A program made the translations under genes and the position numbers. Below the pieces are notes generated by a model. It made no database searches. It was not told where the DNA came from and saw only the letters and a list, made by a program, of their open reading frames with translations. From Flavobacteriales bacterium (GTDB lineage: Bacteria; Bacteroidota; Bacteroidia; Flavobacteriales_F; PHOS-HE28), in NCBI GenBank assembly GCA_016713865.1, contig JADJOG010000051.1, positions 1 through 45,199 of the forward strand: DNA of 45,199 nucleotides, given 5' to 3'. This document shows, in pieces, positions 34,578-43,439 of the stretch. Each line of letters starts with the position of its first letter. Position 1 is the first letter of the stretch.

Positions 34578-36452
34578 TTACTTCCGGCGCTGCTGCTGTT
34601 GCTTCTGCAGGTCATCCAAGCGCTGCTGCCACTTGCTCTTCTTCTTCGGCGTGCGCATGTTCAGTTCCAGTTGCGCGCGGATCTTCTGCTCATCGACGAA
34701 CCAGCTCTTCAGCACCGTCATCTGCGCGATGCTGATCAGGTTGGCCAGCAGGTAGTAGTAACTAAGGCCCGAGCTGAAGTTGTTCAGGAAGAACAGCATC
34801 ATGATCGGGAAGAGGTAGATCATCATCTTCATGCCCGGCATGTTCTGCTGGCTGGGCATCTGCTTCTGGTTGATCACCGAATAGACGATGGTGCTGGCGG
34901 CCATCAACAGGGTGAAGAGGCTCACATGGTCGCCATAAGCCGGAATCGTGAAGGGCAGGTCCAGGATGCTGTCGTAGCTGCTGAGGTCATCGGCCCATAG
35001 GAATTTCTCCTGCCGCAGTTCGATGCTGGCCGGGAAGAAGCGGAACATGGCATAGAGCACGGGCAGCTGGATGAGCATGGGTACGCAACCACTGGCCGGG
35101 TTCACGCCAGCCTTGCGGTACAATTCCATGGTGGCTTGCTGCTTCTTCAATGGCTCATCGTTCTTCTCGAACTTGGCATTTATAGCGTCCGTCTCGGGCT
35201 TGAGCACGCGCATTTTGGCGCTGGCCACGAGGTTCTTGTAAGTGAGTGGCATCAGCAGCAGCTTGATCACCACGGTAAGCACCAGGATGATGATGCCATA
35301 GCTCCAGTTGAGGCCATCGAGGAAGTTGAAGATGGGGATCACCAGCCACTGGTTCATCCATCCGAAAATGCCCCAGCCCAAATCGATGATGCGATCGAAA
35401 TCGGCCACCTCCGTGCGGCGCAAGGTGCCGAAGTGGTTCGGTCCGAGGTAGAAGCGCATGCTGGCGGCAGGTTCCGCATCACGCCCTTTCTCGAACAACA
35501 GTTTGGCGCTGTAATGCTTGGTGTGCGTGAGCTCGGTCAGCGGATTGATGGCAATCTGGCTGCCATTGCTGCTGAAGCCTTCCTCGCTCACCATGGCTAC
35601 AGTGAAGAAGTCCTGCTTAAGAGCCACCCAGTTGGTGCGGCCCTCCAGTTTCTTCTCCTCGGCGGAGGTCTCGCTCAGGTAATTGCGGTCATCGTTGAAG
35701 TACTTGTAATACACACCGCACTTCTGCAATTCGCTTGGCTGGTGCTTCTCATTGCTCAGGCCAGCGAGTTCCCAGCGGAACAGCAGGCTGCGCGGATCCA
35801 CAACCCCTTTCATTCCGATGAATTCAACATCGGTGTGAAGGAAATAGGTGGCGCTATCCAAGCGGTAGGTTATGCGCAGCCCTTTAGCAGGATCAGTGGT
35901 GCGGGCAATCAGGCTGATGGCGTCCTCTTTCACATCTTCCGCATCGAAGTAGAGGTCGCGCGTGCTCAGGTCCGATGCTCCCGCGATGAATTTGAATTCG
36001 TAGGTGCCCGAATCAGGGTCGGCTAACAGGAGCGGGGTCTTGCGGTAGGTCTGGTACTCCTTGAGCCGCATCACCGTGGGCCGCGCCCCATGCGTGCTGA
36101 TCGTGACCTGCAAACGGCTGTTGCCGATGGTGACCTCCGTGGCGCTTCCTTCACTCGCAGGCGCGAATGGCCCGAAGCGTTGGGCTTTGGCGTTGGCGAT
36201 CAGGCTGTCGGCAATGGCGCGGTCAATAGGGTCGATCGTGGTATCCGCGACGCTTGCCACAGGCACTTGCGCGGTAGCCGTCTTTAACTGCTCCTCTGCG
36301 GCTTTCGCGCGCTGCTCCAGGTCCACTGCCGCTAAACTGTCGAGCGTGCGCTGTTGCTTGGCGCGCTCCTCTTCGCTGGGCATGGTCCAAAGGGTGTAGC
36401 CGAAGAGGATGGCCACAATGAGGACGATGCCGGTGATTGAATTCCTGTCCAT
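34578..36452 (-). CDS. yidC: membrane protein insertase YidC
   Basis: A 624-residue insertase that places proteins in the inner membrane with or without SecYEG. The start at ATG 36452 (MDRNSITGIVLIVAILFGYT) gives the first transmembrane helix. A large periplasmic beta-domain spans about residues 90-350. The conserved core helices follow (WSYGIIILVLTVVIKLLLMP; MFRFFPASIELRQE). The C-terminal tail is basic and Gln-rich (KKKSKWQQRLDDLQKQQQQ), as in many Bacteroidota YidC, and may bind ribosomes. A TATCTTCG element lies at 36514-36521 on minus. Upstream, pyrG is on the same strand, separated by a small opposite-strand gene. Confidence 0.96.
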   Translation of the reverse strand: MDRNSITGIVLIVAILFGYTLWTMPSEEERAKQQRTLDSLAAVDLEQRAKAAEEQLKTATAQVPVASVADTTIDPIDRAIADSLIANAKAQRFGPFAPASEGSATEVTIGNSRLQVTISTHGARPTVMRLKEYQTYRKTPLLLADPDSGTYEFKFIAGASDLSTRDLYFDAEDVKEDAISLIARTTDPAKGLRITYRLDSATYFLHTDVEFIGMKGVVDPRSLLFRWELAGLSNEKHQPSELQKCGVYYKYFNDDRNYLSETSAEEKKLEGRTNWVALKQDFFTVAMVSEEGFSSNGSQIAINPLTELTHTKHYSAKLLFEKGRDAEPAASMRFYLGPNHFGTLRRTEVADFDRIIDLGWGIFGWMNQWLVIPIFNFLDGLNWSYGIIILVLTVVIKLLLMPLTYKNLVASAKMRVLKPETDAINAKFEKNDEPLKKQQATMELYRKAGVNPASGCVPMLIQLPVLYAMFRFFPASIELRQEKFLWADDLSSYDSILDLPFTIPAYGDHVSLFTLLMAASTIVYSVINQKQMPSQQNMPGMKMMIYLFPIMMLFFLNNFSSGLSYYYLLANLISIAQMTVLKSWFVDEQKIRAQLELNMRTPKKKSKWQQRLDDLQKQQQQRRK

Positions 36453-36513
36453 TCTGATTTTTTCCAAGGGCCGCACTGGCCGGCTTTCCGGACCCCGTTT
36501 CGGCGAAGGCGGG

Positions 36514-36521
36514 CGAAGATA
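36514..36521 (-). promoter_or_regulatory. -7 element for yidC
   Basis: On minus it reads TATCTTCG, fitting TAnnTTyG, giving a leader of roughly 55 bases. Confidence 0.45.
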
Positions 36522-36648
36522 GCCGGAGGCTCCGCGCCGCAATGCCTGCATGCCCAGCACTCGTCATCTGCGCTCCAATCCCGCTGTTCCGCACAGGGCG
36601 TGGTGGATAAGGGGTTCTGGCGGCTCCGCCATTCCCTGCGCGACCCTC

Positions 36649-36656
36649 TAGCTTCG
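36649..36656 (+). promoter_or_regulatory. -7 element for the small membrane-protein gene
   Basis: TAGCTTCG fits TAnnTTyG, 20 bases before the ATG at 36677. Confidence 0.5.
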
Positions 36657-36676
36657 GTCTACCAAACCAAATCACC

Positions 36677-37099
36677 ATGAACATGAAAGTCCTGCTTGCC
36701 GCGCTTGCCGCTTCGGTTGCTGCCTTCTTGCTCGGATGGGGCATCTACGGCATCGCTCTTCACAGCTACTCCGAAGCGGCCATGAACAAGTTCGATGGAT
36801 TCATGAAGGCCGAAGAGAATTGGAGCTGGCTCTCGCTGATCGCGGGCAATGTTGCCTATGGCTGCCTGCTCGCGTTCATCATGTGGCGCATGGGCGTTAC
36901 CACGGCCAAGGGTGCACTGCTGCCCGGCTTCGTCATCGGATTCTTGCTTTCGGCCAATTTCGACCTGATGATGCACGCCATGAGCAACATCTTCTATGAG
37001 CGCATGTTCATCGTGGTCGATGCCTTGGCAGGCGGCGTTATGGCGGCCCTGACTGCTGCTGTAGCCGGACTAGTCCTTGGCAGTGGGAGTAAAAGCTAG
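36677..37099 (+). CDS. small four-helix membrane protein of unknown function
   Basis: A 140-residue protein with four predicted membrane helices (about 5-27, 52-72, 80-98 and 112-134). Motifs are FLLGWGIYGIALHSY near the start and PGFVIGFLLSANFDLMMHAM in the middle, resembling uncharacterised Bacteroidota membrane proteins, possibly related to DUF1761. It sits alone on the plus strand between pyrG and yidC and has its own promoter element. A second Met at codon 3 could also be the start. Confidence 0.75.
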   Translation: MNMKVLLAALAASVAAFLLGWGIYGIALHSYSEAAMNKFDGFMKAEENWSWLSLIAGNVAYGCLLAFIMWRMGVTTAKGALLPGFVIGFLLSANFDLMMHAMSNIFYERMFIVVDALAGGVMAALTAAVAGLVLGSGSKS

Positions 37100-37159
37100 G
37101 AGGCCGAACCCCGGCTTCTGCTGATCCTGCACTGGGCATGCTCAGTGCGGCTCAGGGGC

Positions 37160-38794
37160 TCACGCCTCCGCCTTGACCACCTCTTTCACTCCAATGCTCA
37201 TCGCAGCTTTCACGAAAGCGATGAAGAGCGGGTGCGGCTTGGCCACCGTGCTGCGGTACTCCGGGTGGAACTGTACGCCCATGAACCAAGGGTGGCCCTT
37301 GATCTCGACGATCTCCACGAGCTTGCCTTGCGGGTTGATGCCTGATGCTACCATGCCCGATTTCTCGTAGGCCTTCAGGTATGCGTTGTTGAACTCGTAC
37401 CGGTGGCGGTGGCGCTCGCTGATGTCCCGCTTGCGATAGACCTGCTTGGCGAGCGTGTCGTCCTCGATCTTGCATGGGTAGGCTCCCAGGCGCATGGTGC
37501 CGCCCTTGTTCTCGATCTGCTTCTGCTCCTCCATCATCGCGATCACCGGGTGCATGGTGTCGGCGTTCATCTCCGTGCTGTTGGCATCAGTGTAACCGAG
37601 CACGTTGCGGCCGAACTCGATCACCGCGCACTGCATGCCCAGGCAGATGCCGAGGAAGGGCACCTTATTCTCTCGCGCGAACTTGATCGCTTCTATCTTG
37701 CCTTCGATGCCGCGGTGGCCAAAGCCCGGCGCCACAAGGATGCCCGCGAGTCCACCGAGGTGCTTGGCGACATTCTTCGCCGTGAGCTTCTCGCTATGCA
37801 CCCACTTGATGTGGACCTTCAGCTCGTTGGCGGCGCCAGCGTGCTCCAGCGCTTCCTTGATGCTCTTATAGGCATCCTTCAGCTCCACGTACTTGCCCAC
37901 AAGGCCGATGTGTACTTCGCCCTTCGGCTCCTTATAACGGCGCAGGAAGTCCTTCCAGGCGTTCAGGTCGGCGTCCGGGCAAGTGTTCACGCCAAGCTTC
38001 TTCAGCACCACCTCATCGAGGCGCTCGTGCTGCATCATCAACGGCACATCGTAGATCGTATCGGCGTCGCGGCTCTCGATCACGGCCTCCGCATCCACGT
38101 TACAGAAGAGGGCGATCTTCTCCTTCATGCCCTTCTGCATGGGGTGCTCGGTGCGGCACACGAGCACATCCGGCTGCACGCCAAGGCTAAGCAGCTCCTT
38201 CACGCTATGCTGAGTGGGCTTGGTCTTCAGCTCGCCGGTGGTGCCCAAGTAGGGCAAAAGCGTGAGGTGAATGGTGAGGCAGTCCTTGCCTTTGGCCCAC
38301 TTCAGTTGGCGCATGGCCTCCACGTAGGGCAGGCTTTCGATGTCGCCCACGGTGCCGCCCACCTCGGTGATCACGAAATCGTAGATGCCTTTGCGGCCGA
38401 GCGCTTGGATGTGCGCCTTGATCTCGTCGGTGATGTGCGGGATCACCTGCACGGTCTTGCCTAGGTATTCGCCGCGCCGTTCCTTGCTGATGACGTTCTG
38501 GTAGATGCGCCCCGTGGTGACGTTGTTGGCCTTGCTGGTGGGCACATCGAGGAAGCGTTCGTAGTGGCCCAGGTCGAGGTCGGTCTCGGCGCCGTCCTCC
38601 GTCACGAAGCACTCGCCGTGCTCGTAGGGGTTGAGTGTGCCCGGATCCACATTGATGTAGGGATCGAGTTTCTGAATGGTGACCGTGAAGCCGCGTGCCT
38701 GCAACAGCTTGGCCAAGGAGGCCGAGATGATGCCTTTGCCGAGGCTGGAGGTGACCCCTCCGGTAACGAAAATGTATTTGGTGGAGCCCGTCAT
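37160..38794 (-). CDS. pyrG: CTP synthase
   Basis: A 544-residue enzyme making CTP from UTP, ATP and glutamine. The synthetase domain begins KYIFVTGGVTSSLGKGI with the P-loop, with HYERFLDVPTSKANNVTTGR and EVGGTVGDIESLPYVEAMRQ following. The C-terminal glutamine amidotransferase domain has the nucleophile in LGICLGMQCAVIEFGRN and the catalytic His/Glu in MGVQFHPEYRS. ATG 38794 is chosen at the conserved start; the in-frame codons upstream are not family-like. Intact. Confidence 0.98.
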   Translation of the reverse strand: MTGSTKYIFVTGGVTSSLGKGIISASLAKLLQARGFTVTIQKLDPYINVDPGTLNPYEHGECFVTEDGAETDLDLGHYERFLDVPTSKANNVTTGRIYQNVISKERRGEYLGKTVQVIPHITDEIKAHIQALGRKGIYDFVITEVGGTVGDIESLPYVEAMRQLKWAKGKDCLTIHLTLLPYLGTTGELKTKPTQHSVKELLSLGVQPDVLVCRTEHPMQKGMKEKIALFCNVDAEAVIESRDADTIYDVPLMMQHERLDEVVLKKLGVNTCPDADLNAWKDFLRRYKEPKGEVHIGLVGKYVELKDAYKSIKEALEHAGAANELKVHIKWVHSEKLTAKNVAKHLGGLAGILVAPGFGHRGIEGKIEAIKFARENKVPFLGICLGMQCAVIEFGRNVLGYTDANSTEMNADTMHPVIAMMEEQKQIENKGGTMRLGAYPCKIEDDTLAKQVYRKRDISERHRHRYEFNNAYLKAYEKSGMVASGINPQGKLVEIVEIKGHPWFMGVQFHPEYRSTVAKPHPLFIAFVKAAMSIGVKEVVKAEA

Positions 38795-38916
38795 CGCCGA
38801 TGGAAAGGGCCCTGAATGGGGAGCCGCGATCACGGGGGTGTAAATGTAGAATTCCGGGATGAAGATGGATGCGATCAAAGGTTTCTCACCTTCAATCGGT
38901 CCAAACTCCTTTGGCC

Positions 38917-41006
38917 TTAGAACTTGTAGCTGATTCCTGCGCTTGGCAGCAGCGGCAACTGATTCACGCGCTCGAAGCGCACGCGGTCGAAGTAGAAGAT
39001 GTTCTTGCGATCCAAGGTGTTGGTCACGCTCAGGTCCAGTTCCAGGGCCCTATGCTCGTCGAAGCGCCAGGTTTTAGTCACGCCCACATCAACACGTGAA
39101 TAGGCTGGCAGTCGACGGCTGTTCAATTGACCGAAAATGGTGGCCAAGTCGGCGTTGCTGTTGGCGTAGTTGGTGTTGATGTCGCCATTGAAGGGCACCG
39201 ATCCAAAGAAGCCCTGCGTGGGGGTGAAGGGGAATCCGCTGCCGTAGTTCCAGCGCACATTCACCTTCCAGGCGTCGAACTTGCCGAAGGCATAGCTGGC
39301 CACGAGGTTCATGTTGTGGCGACGGTCCCAGATCGGGTTGTACTCCTGCACGCCGTCGTACCGGTCGACGAAGGTGTAGCTGTACACGCCCCAGAGGTAA
39401 AGCTTGTTCCGTTCGTACTTCAGCTGCAGATCCGCGCCGTATGCCTGGCCGGTCTCCACGATGTAGTCCTTCTTGAGCACATCAGGCTTGTCGGCGAACT
39501 CCTCCGTGTCGTTGAAGTATTTGTTGCGGTTCAGGTTGGTCACTTGGCGGAAGTCCTTCAGGTACACCTCGAAGTTGAGGCTCAGCTCGCGCGTGATGTC
39601 GTATTCGATGCCGGCCACATAATGATTGGCTCGCTGCAAGGGGTCTTTCAGGTCGCGGCTGCCGCCATCGCGTGTGGGGATCTCGCGCGGCAGGTTCTCC
39701 GGCGAGGCCAGGAAGCCATAGAAGAGATTCACAACATCGCGGTCGTTGTTGGCGGCTACGAGGTTCTGGCTGTAGCGACCGCCGGCCATCTTGAAGCGCA
39801 GGTCGTCGTTGATGTTCCACTTGAAGCCCAAGCGCGGCTCCACGTTGGCTACCGAGAGCGAGGCATAATAGTGCAGGCGGATACCGGGGTCGATCACGAA
39901 GCGCTTGGTGTAGCGGGCCGATGCCGGTGCAGCGCCGAGGTTGAGGCGGTAGTTGAAATAGCCCGCGATCTCCGAGGTGTTCTGCGTTTGGCTGTACTCG
40001 CGGCCCAGGCTGTTGAAGAAGGCGAAGTTGGTGCGGAAGCCGAGCACCTCCACGCCGTAGCGCGCTTCGTTGTCGCCTGCGCTGCCCGAAGGCACCAGCA
40101 CGAAGTTGGTGCCCGCGCCGAAGTTGTTCCAGCTCAGGTCGCTCACGTTGCGGTAATTCACTCCATCGGTGAAGTCGAATCCGAAGAGGTTGAATTTGCT
40201 GCCATTCGCGCCATTGAAGCTGAGCTTGCCATAAGCATCGGTGAAGCGGAAGGGAAGCCCTGCGGTATCAACGAAGCTGTAAAGCGTCTTGCTGCTTTGA
40301 TCCAGGTAGCTGTGACGGAAGTTGAGCAGGTAGGAGCTGGAGCCGCCGCCGGGCGTCTTCTCCTTCTTAAGAGGCCCCTCGAGCAAGGCCTTGGCCGCGA
40401 AGGTGCTCGCGCTCACGCGACCTGAGAGGCGCGTCTTGTTGCCGTCGCGCGTGGTGATGTCCATGACGCTGCTGATGCGGCCGCCATGCTCAGCGCCGAA
40501 GCCCGCCGTGTAGATGTCCGCGTTGCGGATGATATCGTTGTCGAATACGCTGAACAGGCCGATGCTGTGGAAGGGATTGTAGATCACCATCCCATCCATC
40601 ATCACCTTGTTCATGATCGGCGATCCACCGCGCACGTATAGCTGACCGCCTTGGTCGCCCGTGAAGATCACCCCAGGCACCACTTGGAGGTATTGCGCCA
40701 GATCGGCCTCGCCGCCCACCGACGGTAGCCGTTTGATCTGCTTTGGGGTGAGCTTGGTAACGCTCATGCGAACCTGGCTCTGCATCTCCTGCTTTTCGCC
40801 CGTTACCTCGAAGTGATCAGGAAGTAGCCGTTCACATCGGTGGCCGAGCCGATGGTAGTGCCCTTGAGCACCACGTTCGTGAAGATGATGGGCTCGCCCG
40901 TGGCCTTGTCGTACACGAAGCCGCGGATGGTGCCGGTTTGGGCCATGCCCACGGAACAAAGGAGGAGAGCCACGGCGGCAGTGCCGAGTTTCAGGAATGA
41001 GCGCAT
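38917..41006 (-). CDS. TonB-dependent receptor, frame-broken with apparent internal deletion
   Basis: An outer-membrane receptor that imports a nutrient using TonB energy. Start MRSFLKLGTAAVALLLCSVGMAQ is a signal peptide. A CnaB/carboxypeptidase-like domain follows (GTIRGFVYDKATGEPIIFTN; GSATDVNGYFLIT). The frame then breaks at about 40815 and resumes with FEVTGEKQEMQSQVRMSVTK, the plug (YLQVVPGVIFTGDQGGQLYVRG) and a 22-strand barrel ending GISYKF with terminal Phe. Between the two parts the usual 45-50 residues that close the CnaB domain are missing. No SusD-like partner lies nearby, so it is not a Sus-type pair. The substrate is unknown. Confidence 0.9.
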
Positions 41007-41130
41007 CATGGAAGGTTCGCTTGCAGGCGTTACGTCCCGGAGATTTCGGGAAGGCGGCTAAGGTAGAAGTTGGGTCTTTGGGCGAGTAGCCAATGGACGA
41101 GCGGTTGCATTGGCTGGGTTTGCGGCGGGG

Positions 41131-42159
41131 TCACCCCATCACCTTCGCCAACAGCTCGCGCAGCAATTCGCCTTGGTCGCCGCCATCGCCGCCCACGCCT
41201 TTGCTTCGAAGGTCGCAGGCGCGCAAATGGCGCTGCACCTCCATCAACTTGGACTGCGGGTAATTGCGGGCTTGCGCCAGATAATCCTTGATGAAGTAGG
41301 GGTTCACCTTCAGGGCGGCGGCTAATTCCTGCTGCGGCTTGCCTTGGTGCGCATGCACGATTGCTAGCTTGCTGAAATAGGTGTTCAGGAAACCCACGGT
41401 GAGAACCAGGGGGTTGTCCTTGGGGTCCGATGCGAAATGGTTGGCGATCCGCTGGGCCTTGGCGGCATCGCGCATGCCAATGGCGTTCTGCAGCTCGAAG
41501 ATGTTGTACTCCTTGCTGATGCCCACGTAGCGCTGGATCACATCGCTGGTAATGGCGCCGCCCTCTTCCGTGACCAGGCAGAGCTTCTCCACCTCCTTCA
41601 CGGCTTTGGCCAGATCGCTGCCCAGGTGACTGGCCAGCAATTGCGCTTCGGCGCTGCCGAGCCTGCGTTTCTGGCTCTTCGCGAAACCCATGAGCACCTC
41701 GGGCAGCTTCTCCTCGCGCACCTTGTCGCTGGTGAACACCGCGCCGCCGCCTTTCTGAGCGACTTTCAGGATGTTCTTGCGGCCATCGATCTTCTTGTGC
41801 TTGTAACAGAGCACGAGCACCGTGGTAGGCGTGGGCTTGGCCAGGTAGTTCTCCAGCTTCTCCACTTGATCGATGCGCCAGGTCTGCAGCTCGCGCACCA
41901 GCACCAGTTGCCGTTCGGCCATCATGGGAAAGCGCAGGCAGGCGTCCTTCACCTGATCGGGATCGGTGTCGCGCGCGTATAGGATGGTCTGGTTGAAGTC
42001 GCGCTCATGATCCTGCAGCACCAGGCGCTCCACCTCTTCGGCGATGCGGTCGATGAAGAAGCCTTCTTCGCCGTGCAGGATGTAGACCGGCCTGAAATTG
42101 CCCGAGCGCAACTCGGTCATCAGTTTCTTGTACTCCTCGGTGGTGGAGGTGGCGGCCAT
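41131..42159 (-). CDS. holA: DNA polymerase III subunit delta
   Basis: A 342-residue clamp-loader subunit that opens the sliding clamp. It has the delta N-domain PVYILHGEEGFFIDRIAEEVE, the region RQLVLVRELQTWRIDQVEKLENYL, VLVLCYKHKKIDGRKN and a C-terminal collar domain (YVGISKEYNIFELQNAIG; FIKDYLAQARNYPQSKL). It starts 3 bp after the amn stop, so the two are an operon. Together with dnaX in this window, two of the clamp-loader subunits are encoded here. Confidence 0.93.
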   Translation of the reverse strand: MAATSTTEEYKKLMTELRSGNFRPVYILHGEEGFFIDRIAEEVERLVLQDHERDFNQTILYARDTDPDQVKDACLRFPMMAERQLVLVRELQTWRIDQVEKLENYLAKPTPTTVLVLCYKHKKIDGRKNILKVAQKGGGAVFTSDKVREEKLPEVLMGFAKSQKRRLGSAEAQLLASHLGSDLAKAVKEVEKLCLVTEEGGAITSDVIQRYVGISKEYNIFELQNAIGMRDAAKAQRIANHFASDPKDNPLVLTVGFLNTYFSKLAIVHAHQGKPQQELAAALKVNPYFIKDYLAQARNYPQSKLMEVQRHLRACDLRSKGVGGDGGDQGELLRELLAKVMG

Positions 42160-42162
42160 GGC

Positions 42163-42935
42163 TTATTCGAATCGCAGGTGCTTCACGCTGCGACCGCCGT
42201 TGATGATTTCGCGCAGGCTCTCTCGATCCCGCGGATGTGGGTCTCGACGAACGAGCCGGTCACCTTGGCATCGCTGGAACTGGTCTTCACGCCCCAGGGC
42301 ACCATTGGCTGGTCGCTCACCAGCAGCAGCGCGCCGGTGGGAATCTCGTTCGCGAAGCCGGTCATGAAGAGCGTGGCTGTTTCCATGTCGATGGCCATGG
42401 CCCGCAGCGCGCGTAAATGCTCTTTGAATTTGTCGTCGTGCTCCCACACGCGGCGGTTGGTGGTGTACACCGTTCCGCTCCAGTAGTCGAGCTCCATGTC
42501 GCGGATCACGTGGCTTACCGCGCGGTGGATCATGAAACTGGGCAGCGCGGGCAGCTCCGGTGGGAAATAGTCGTTGCTGGTGCCTTCGCCGCGGATGGCC
42601 GCGATGGGCAGCACAAGGTCGCCGAGCTCGTTCTTCTTCTTCAGCCCGCCGCATTTGCCCAGGAAGAGCACCGCTTCCGGTTGCACGGCGCTCAGCAGGT
42701 CCATGAGCGTTGCGGCGTTGGGGCTGCCCATGCCGAAGTTGATCATGGCCATGTCGTCGGCCACGGCCACCTTCATGGCTTTGTCCTTATGGCTAACCAC
42801 GGCGCCGGTGAGTTGGCAGAAGTGGTCGAGGTAGTTGTCGAAGTTGGTGAGCAGCAGGTGCTTCTTGAATCCCACGAGCTCGTGGCCCGTGTAGCGGGGT
42901 AGCCAATTGCCGACGATGTCTTGCTTGGTATGCAC
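42163..42935 (-). CDS. amn: AMP nucleosidase, frame-broken near the C-terminus
   Basis: An enzyme of about 257 residues hydrolysing AMP to adenine and ribose 5-phosphate. It is the short Bacteroidota type: N-terminal TKQDIVGNWLPRYTGHELV, LLTNFDNYLDHF, and the nucleoside-phosphorylase fold segments FLGKCGGLKKKNELGDLVLP and AIDMETATLFMTGFANEIP. After VETHIRGIE the frame shifts by one base and resumes as SLREIINGGRSVKHLRFE, ending at 42163. The start is GTG 42935, inside the divergent gene's promoter element. It is joined to holA in one operon. Confidence 0.9.
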
Positions 42936-42940
42936 TTTTG
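42933..42940 (+). promoter_or_regulatory. -7-like element of the HsdR_N gene, overlapping the amn start codon
   Basis: CACTTTTG fits nAnnTTTG and ends 5 bases before ATG 42946. Its first three bases are the complement of the amn GTG start on the other strand. Confidence 0.45.
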
Positions 42941-42945
42941 CGGTG

Positions 42946-43419
42946 ATGAGCGGACCGGTAGCACCTGCATTGGCACTTCCCGACTACGGGCTCAAAACTA
43001 GGCACGGAGCCGAAGGCCCGCAGGTGTGGGATAGCATCCGCCGGCAATGGGTGGCGCTGCTGCCCGAGGAGTGGGTACGGCAGCACTTCATCAATTTCCT
43101 TGTTATGGACAAGGGCTGCCCGGCGTCGCTGATCGCCGTGGAGCGCGCGCTCACGCTGAATGGGCTCACCAAGCGCGCCGATATCGTGGTGCATGCCGCC
43201 GATGGCCGGCCTGTAGCGCTGGTCGAATGCAAGGCTCCTAGCGTGAAGCTGGGCCAGGCGGTGTTCGAACAAGCTGCCCGGTACAATGTTGTGTTCAAGG
43301 TGGCATTCCTGATTGTGACCAACGGGCTTCAGCATTATTGCTGCCGCGTGGATGCGGCCACTGGTTCCGTGGACTTCCTTGTGGAGATCCCGATGCACGC
43401 CGCCCTTTCGGCCATTTGA
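42946..43419 (+). CDS. HsdR N-terminal-domain protein (lone PD-(D/E)xK nuclease fold)
   Basis: A 157-residue protein matching only the N-terminal nuclease domain of type I restriction subunit R. The active-site pattern is present: an Asp in KRADIVVHAADG and the ECK motif in VALVECKAPS. Helicase and translocase domains are absent, and no hsdM or hsdS is nearby. I recall this gene beside holA and amn in many Bacteroidota, which suggests a housekeeping nuclease role instead of restriction. ATG 42946 is chosen for its position 5 bases after the -7 element. Confidence 0.8.
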   Translation: MSGPVAPALALPDYGLKTRHGAEGPQVWDSIRRQWVALLPEEWVRQHFINFLVMDKGCPASLIAVERALTLNGLTKRADIVVHAADGRPVALVECKAPSVKLGQAVFEQAARYNVVFKVAFLIVTNGLQHYCCRVDAATGSVDFLVEIPMHAALSAI

Positions 43420-43426
43420 ACCCGCC

Positions 43427-43434
43427 TACCTTTG
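43427..43434 (+). promoter_or_regulatory. -7 element for the subtilase gene
   Basis: TACCTTTG, a perfect TAnnTTTG, lies 5 bases before the ATG at 43440, with TTTC 17 bases upstream as a possible -33. The mRNA is probably leaderless. Confidence 0.6.
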
Positions 43435-43439
43435 ATCGC

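Noticed and set aside
37403..38464. A 353-codon plus-strand frame opposite pyrG
   Set aside because: Antisense shadow without any motif; CTP synthase is intact on minus.
39127..40425. A 432-codon plus-strand frame inside the TonB receptor gene
   Set aside because: Antisense shadow; the receptor plug and barrel are evident on minus.
38917..41006. A SusC/SusD polysaccharide utilisation locus
   Set aside because: No SusD-like lipoprotein follows the receptor; the neighbours are holA and amn, and the GH16 gene is 33 kb away.
42946..43419. A type I restriction-modification system
   Set aside because: Only the HsdR N-terminal domain is present; no helicase, methylase or specificity genes are nearby.
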